Source: Bacteroidota bacterium
Lineage (GTDB): Bacteria; Bacteroidota; Bacteroidia; Cytophagales; Cyclobacteriaceae
NCBI GenBank assembly: GCA_003242315.1
Contig: QGUY01000153.1
Span: forward strand, 1-9,386
Reading direction: 5' to 3'
DNA: 9,386 bases
Shown here: positions 5,635-9,386 of the stretch, piece after piece
How positions within the stretch are numbered: position 1 is the stretch's first letter
Layout of the letters: every line of letters begins with the position of its first letter
The notes under the pieces: generated by a model
What the model was told of the DNA's origin: nothing
The model's database searches: none
What the model saw: only the letters and a program-made list of their open reading frames with translations
Translations under genes and position numbers: made by a program

Positions 5635-8061
5635 TCACTTTGCCTCCAGTGTTTCCATGTGCCGGTTCAGATCCTCTGCAGTCCAGGGCACTACGCGTCC
5701 CTGCGTCGTGTGTCGTATGGTCCCGACAACTCGGGGTGTAACCGGACCAGCGTTGTTTCCCCACTCATTCCGAATATACGTCATTATCGCTGTGATCTCC
5801 CGATCTCCCAACACAGAATGCGCGGGCATCACAGGCAGAATGTCCGGAACATCGAGCACCTTGCCGTTCACTGCAATTGGTCCCTCCATACCCTGAAGCA
5901 GAATCAGCGCCAGACGGCGTTCGTCGCCCAACACCCACTCCGATCCCACTAACGACGGGCCAAACCGCGGCAGCCCCGCACCGTCCGTACCGTGACATCC
6001 GGAACATGTCGTAAGATATCGTTGCCGGCCCTCGGCAAACAACTCCATATCGCGTGGCTCCAGTTTTGGCGCATCCACCGCCACGGCTTCACCAACGTTC
6101 GAGTTTACTTTGACGGCCGTAGCAAGCGCTTGTCGCTGCCACTCCGGAAGTGCACTGCGATCGCCAGTCATGCTCAACAGCGCCTTCATTTCATTCGGAT
6201 CAGCATTCCTTAGCACGGCGGCGGCAATCATTTCGAGGAATATTTCGCGGGAAGGACTTGAAGATTTCCACAAGGGCATAATCCCGCGCATGAAGGCAAA
6301 CTCCTGCCCGTGCAGGCTGCTTAACACCGCATCGCGTATCAGCGCTGAGGTATCATATTTCATAATCACATCACCCAGGATGTGATGGCTTATGGTTGGC
6401 GGCAGTGAACTGCAGACAAAGATGATCTGCGGAACGAGTTCCGGCTTGCCTTCCTCGATCATCTCCTCAAGAATGCGAGTGAGCCTCTGCCTGACGTCAG
6501 CATCGCGTGCTGCAAAGGGTTCGATCAGTCGGAGTGCCGTCATGCGGACGTTTGAGTCCTCATCGCGCAATGCGTCAATCAGCAAATCTACCTTTAGTAG
6601 GCCAAGCCCTTCAAGCGTCCACAGGGCATGAAATCGACCGAGGGCACTAGTGCCGCTTCGAACCACCTCTTCAAGGGCTCCTGCCAGGGTTGTGTCACGT
6701 CGATTCACGAGCAGCATTTGCGCCATGTCCCTCCGCCAACCGTTTCGATCAGATAACCACACTATGAGCTGTGCATCTGTGGCGGTTGACATGCGGGCGA
6801 TGGGAGGGCGTTTCCATTCTTCGGAAGATATTCGCCATATCCTTCCGCGGTTAATCGGAAGAACAAGCTTTCGCGCAAGAGTTTGTTCGCGAAGATAGGG
6901 TGTAACATGTGGGCCATGTTGAATAAGGCCGCGATACATGTCGGCCACATACAGAGCCCCATCGGGTCCCAATGCCAGAAACACGGGTCTGAAGCGTTCG
7001 TCTGTTGATGCGAAGAATTCTTCTCCCGGGTGCGGGTCGTATGCGCCGAGATCCCATCCTTCATTGACGACCACGTTGCGTTTCACCAGGTTGCCGGAAG
7101 GCTCACAAACAAACGCGTTCCCGTAGTACGATTCTGGCAGCGCGTCGCCGCGATAATACAGCGGTGAGCATGCCGCTGTGAATTCCAGAAGCCGTCCCTT
7201 TTCATCCAGGGTTCCGGGGATGTAGCCACGGTTTACGGCAGGGTTATCACGTATGGGGTAAACGCGTCGGTCAAGGGTAAGGCCGTGGTCAATGCCAGAG
7301 GTCGGCTTGTGGTTAGGATTGCGCGACAGATAGTTGGGAGGGACGAGGTCGGCATGGAGTTGCGACCAGTTATAATTATAGTACAAGCGCCCGGCATCAT
7401 CGTGGGAGATTCCCCACTGTCCGCGGAACTCGGTAGTGTCTCGACACCATGTGCCGCCAATAAGTCGATAGCGAAATCGCGACTTCGCGTTGTAGTACCA
7501 GTTATCCATCCCGCGCCAAAGACCGTTGCCGGCATGTTCAACGAATGGTCCGCCGGCATACGTTGAGTCGATTAATATCTTTTCGTCCGCACGAAGATCG
7601 CCATCTGTATCACGTGTCAGCCACAACTTTTGATTCTCCGCAAGCAGTGCCCCACCGGGTACGACGGCTATCGCACGGGGAAGGACCAGGCTGTCGATAT
7701 ACACGGTGCTGGTTTCCATGTAGCCGTCACCATCGCGATCTTCAAGTACTGATACGCGACCTACAGGCTCGCCTTCACCAGCGCCATCAATGTCGGGCAT
7801 GAAGCCGCGCATTTCCACCACCCACAGCCTTTCGTCTGCGTCGAAGGTTATTACGACAGGATCCTGGACGAGAGGTTCGGAAGCAACGAGTTCGATCTTT
7901 AACCCGGGTTCGATTTTGAAAGTGGCGAGTTCCTCTTTTGGCGACCTGGGAGGGGAAGGGCCTTCCTCGCGGCAAGACCAAAAGTAACTCAGGGCAACCA
8001 TTGCCAGATAGATTACCCAATTCTGGAACTGAAAAGCCTTACTCCAACTCCGCGCTGTCAC
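5635..8061 (-). CDS. PVC-type membrane-bound dehydrogenase with HEAT and cytochrome c domains
   Basis: The 808-residue protein has three parts. Residues about 45-410 form a propeller of the type found in putative membrane-bound dehydrogenases of Planctomycetota, Verrucomicrobiota and Bacteroidota, related to soluble glucose/sorbosone dehydrogenases. It contains two calcium-loop-like motifs, DRDGDG (108-113) and DTDGD (151-155). Residues about 425-650 are helical and HEAT-like (for example 490-530). Residues about 675-770 are a cytochrome c domain with the haem motif CSGCH (686-690) and a probable distal ligand Met745 in VMPAH. The N-terminus has a hydrophobic segment ending at Cys30 (LSYFWSC), an unusual lipobox, so lipid anchoring is likely but not certain. 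Translation appears to start at GTG (8061-8059), since the next ATG (8001) falls inside the signal. The stop of the upstream Gfo/Idh gene lies six bases before. It probably oxidises a sugar or alcohol outside the cytoplasm and passes electrons to the attached haem. Confidence 0.85.
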   Translation of the reverse strand: MTARSWSKAFQFQNWVIYLAMVALSYFWSCREEGPSPPRSPKEELATFKIEPGLKIELVASEPLVQDPVVITFDADERLWVVEMRGFMPDIDGAGEGEPVGRVSVLEDRDGDGYMETSTVYIDSLVLPRAIAVVPGGALLAENQKLWLTRDTDGDLRADEKILIDSTYAGGPFVEHAGNGLWRGMDNWYYNAKSRFRYRLIGGTWCRDTTEFRGQWGISHDDAGRLYYNYNWSQLHADLVPPNYLSRNPNHKPTSGIDHGLTLDRRVYPIRDNPAVNRGYIPGTLDEKGRLLEFTAACSPLYYRGDALPESYYGNAFVCEPSGNLVKRNVVVNEGWDLGAYDPHPGEEFFASTDERFRPVFLALGPDGALYVADMYRGLIQHGPHVTPYLREQTLARKLVLPINRGRIWRISSEEWKRPPIARMSTATDAQLIVWLSDRNGWRRDMAQMLLVNRRDTTLAGALEEVVRSGTSALGRFHALWTLEGLGLLKVDLLIDALRDEDSNVRMTALRLIEPFAARDADVRQRLTRILEEMIEEGKPELVPQIIFVCSSLPPTISHHILGDVIMKYDTSALIRDAVLSSLHGQEFAFMRGIMPLWKSSSPSREIFLEMIAAAVLRNADPNEMKALLSMTGDRSALPEWQRQALATAVKVNSNVGEAVAVDAPKLEPRDMELFAEGRQRYLTTCSGCHGTDGAGLPRFGPSLVGSEWVLGDERRLALILLQGMEGPIAVNGKVLDVPDILPVMPAHSVLGDREITAIMTYIRNEWGNNAGPVTPRVVGTIRHTTQGRVVPWTAEDLNRHMETLEAK

Positions 8062-8067
8062 GACGAC

Positions 8068-9386
8068 CTATACTGTTTCGGGCAGGGGATGCTTCCACGG
8101 TTCACGATAGGGTCTTTGCAGCAGGCGGGTTGCCTCGGGGTCACCTTTGACTTCGCGCTTTACGGGATCGTACATCATGGGCCTGCCGGTTTCCATCGAC
8201 ATGTTCGCCAGTATGCACGAAGCCGTGGATATGTGACCTTCTTCGATATCGGCTACGGGACGTCCTCCGTTGTTGATCGCGTCAAGAAAGTTAAGCATTT
8301 GCAGTCGCGTAGCAGGGGCTGCGTTGATATCGATACGCTCTTCGGTCACATCTTCTGGGTATTTGTCTTTTTCGAGAACGACATCGAGGTGTATTTTCTT
8401 TCCATCGCCCAGAGGCACAAAGTCGCACCGCGCGGTGCTTGCGTACAGCGTTCCCTTCTCTCCGTACAGCGTAAATGCCCAGGGATAGTCAGGGTTGGCG
8501 GGTGTACCCCATGTACGGTGTTGCCAAACGCAGTTGAGTTCCTTGTATTCGAAGTTGGCTACCTGTGTGTCTTCGATATTTGCTTTGAATGATTTCTGTA
8601 CATAGATGCCGCCTGTAGACGTAATTCGTTCAGGCCATCCGAGGTTGAGCATCCAACGAACAGTGTCGAGCATATGAACACACATGTCGCCCATAATCCC
8701 ATTGCCGTATTCCTTGAATGCACGCCACCATCTGAGGTGGGGGAGTCCATCGTAGGGTCTGAGTGGTGCGGGGCCCGTCCACATTTCGTAGTCGAGGAAG
8801 TCGGGTACAGGCTGCTCCGGAGGATTGGCATCGCTTCGCATGTGAATGTAGCAGCACATCTCAACGTGTGAGATTTTTCCCAGCAGTCCTGCTTCGACGA
8901 TGTTCTTTTTTGCATCGATGAGATGCGGGGTGCTCCTTCGCTGAACCCCAACCTGCACAACGCGATTGTATTTCCGCGCTGCCGCCACCATGGCCTCGCC
9001 CTCGATCACGTCAACGCTAATTGGCTTTTGTACATACACATGTGCGCCTGCTTTTACCGCGTCAATAGTTTGAAGGGCATGCCAGTGATCGGGCGTGCCG
9101 ACGATGACTATGTCGAGTTTATGATCAGCGAGAAGGCTTCGATAATCGTTATAGAGTTTAGGAGTCTTGCGCGATTTCTGTCTTTCGCTTACCAGCTTTC
9201 CGGCGTGTTCCAGTTGGTTTCGGTCGGGATCACAGAGGGCGACAACGTCGACAGGGGCAACCTGCATCAGGCGGAACAGATCGTTCTTGCCATACCATCC
9301 TGTACCGATGAGTGCGACGCGGTACGGCTTGGGAGGATTGATGATATCCATTCCGCGTGCGCCGAGGGCGCTTAGCGCCAGCGACG
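8068..9386 (-). CDS. Gfo/Idh/MocA-family oxidoreductase, exported, 5' end outside window
   Basis: An NAD(P)-dependent sugar or polyol oxidoreductase. Numbered from the internal Met at 9351-9349, 427 residues are visible: a Rossmann domain with GTGWYG (16-21) and PDHWH (87-91), the conserved EKP motif seen as QKP (108-110), and a C-terminal domain with GDMCVHMLDTVRW (221-233), whose Asp222, His226 and Asp229 are probable substrate-site residues. The frame remains open upstream of that Met to the window edge and encodes SLALSALGARG, which looks like the end of a Tat signal as found in Gfo/Idh proteins of this kind. The true start is therefore probably beyond 9386. In this family tightly bound NAD(P) and Tat export go together. 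It heads the visible part of the leftward cluster and is followed after six bases by the dehydrogenase gene. Confidence 0.87.
   Translation of the reverse strand, partial: SLALSALGARGMDIINPPKPYRVALIGTGWYGKNDLFRLMQVAPVDVVALCDPDRNQLEHAGKLVSERQKSRKTPKLYNDYRSLLADHKLDIVIVGTPDHWHALQTIDAVKAGAHVYVQKPISVDVIEGEAMVAAARKYNRVVQVGVQRRSTPHLIDAKKNIVEAGLLGKISHVEMCCYIHMRSDANPPEQPVPDFLDYEMWTGPAPLRPYDGLPHLRWWRAFKEYGNGIMGDMCVHMLDTVRWMLNLGWPERITSTGGIYVQKSFKANIEDTQVANFEYKELNCVWQHRTWGTPANPDYPWAFTLYGEKGTLYASTARCDFVPLGDGKKIHLDVVLEKDKYPEDVTEERIDINAAPATRLQMLNFLDAINNGGRPVADIEEGHISTASCILANMSMETGRPMMYDPVKREVKGDPEATRLLQRPYREPWKHPLPETV

Noticed and set aside
8059..8070. Possible read-through fusion of the Gfo/Idh and dehydrogenase genes, which are in the same frame with only a TAG and two codons between them
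   Set aside because: Each protein has complete domains and the second has its own export signal, which would be buried in a fusion; the shared frame has a one-in-three chance of occurring.
8923..9375. 150-residue open frame on the plus strand at the right edge
   Set aside because: It is antisense to the conserved Rossmann domain of the Gfo/Idh gene and shows no domain or start signal of its own.

Overview
The window is about 9.4 kb of bacterial DNA, densely coding, with moderate GC genes and a few short AT-rich spacers. It most likely comes from a member of the Bacteroidota. The reasons are indirect: almost no gene has a recognisable Shine-Dalgarno sequence before its start, two proteins carry lipoprotein signals, and the gene families (PVC-type dehydrogenase with cytochrome c, Tat-exported Gfo/Idh/MocA and TIM-barrel proteins, GntP permease) are common in that phylum. 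Planctomycetota or Verrucomicrobiota also use these families, so the assignment is an inference.

Layout. (A) Positions 1-722, minus strand: a tight set of three small envelope genes, read from a four-helix membrane protein (722-369), through a short DUF2231-like membrane protein (367-110), into a lipoprotein whose start overlaps the previous stop and which runs off the left edge (113-1). (B) Positions 723-963: a divergent, AT-rich intergenic region with several palindromes. (C) Positions 964-3652, plus strand: a GntP-family sugar-acid permease followed 16 nt later by an Nramp-fold transporter that lacks the usual metal-binding motifs. (D) Positions 9386-3688, minus strand, converging on C: a Gfo/Idh/MocA oxidoreductase (cut by the right edge), a three-domain lipoprotein dehydrogenase (propeller, HEAT-like, cytochrome c), a Tat-exported xylose-isomerase-like TIM-barrel protein, and a cytoplasmic short-chain dehydrogenase resembling gluconate 5-dehydrogenase. 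A phased run of seven heptanucleotide repeats lies directly before the start of the last gene.

How the genes may work together. C and D read as one sugar or sugar-acid catabolic island split over two compartments. Three enzymes carry export signals and would act outside the cytoplasmic membrane: two oxidoreductases, one with its own c-type haem to pass electrons on, and an isomerase/epimerase-like protein. The GntP permease would import the resulting acid and the signal-less SDR would continue its oxidation inside. The substrate cannot be read from the sequence. The role of the Nramp-like protein is the least predictable part.
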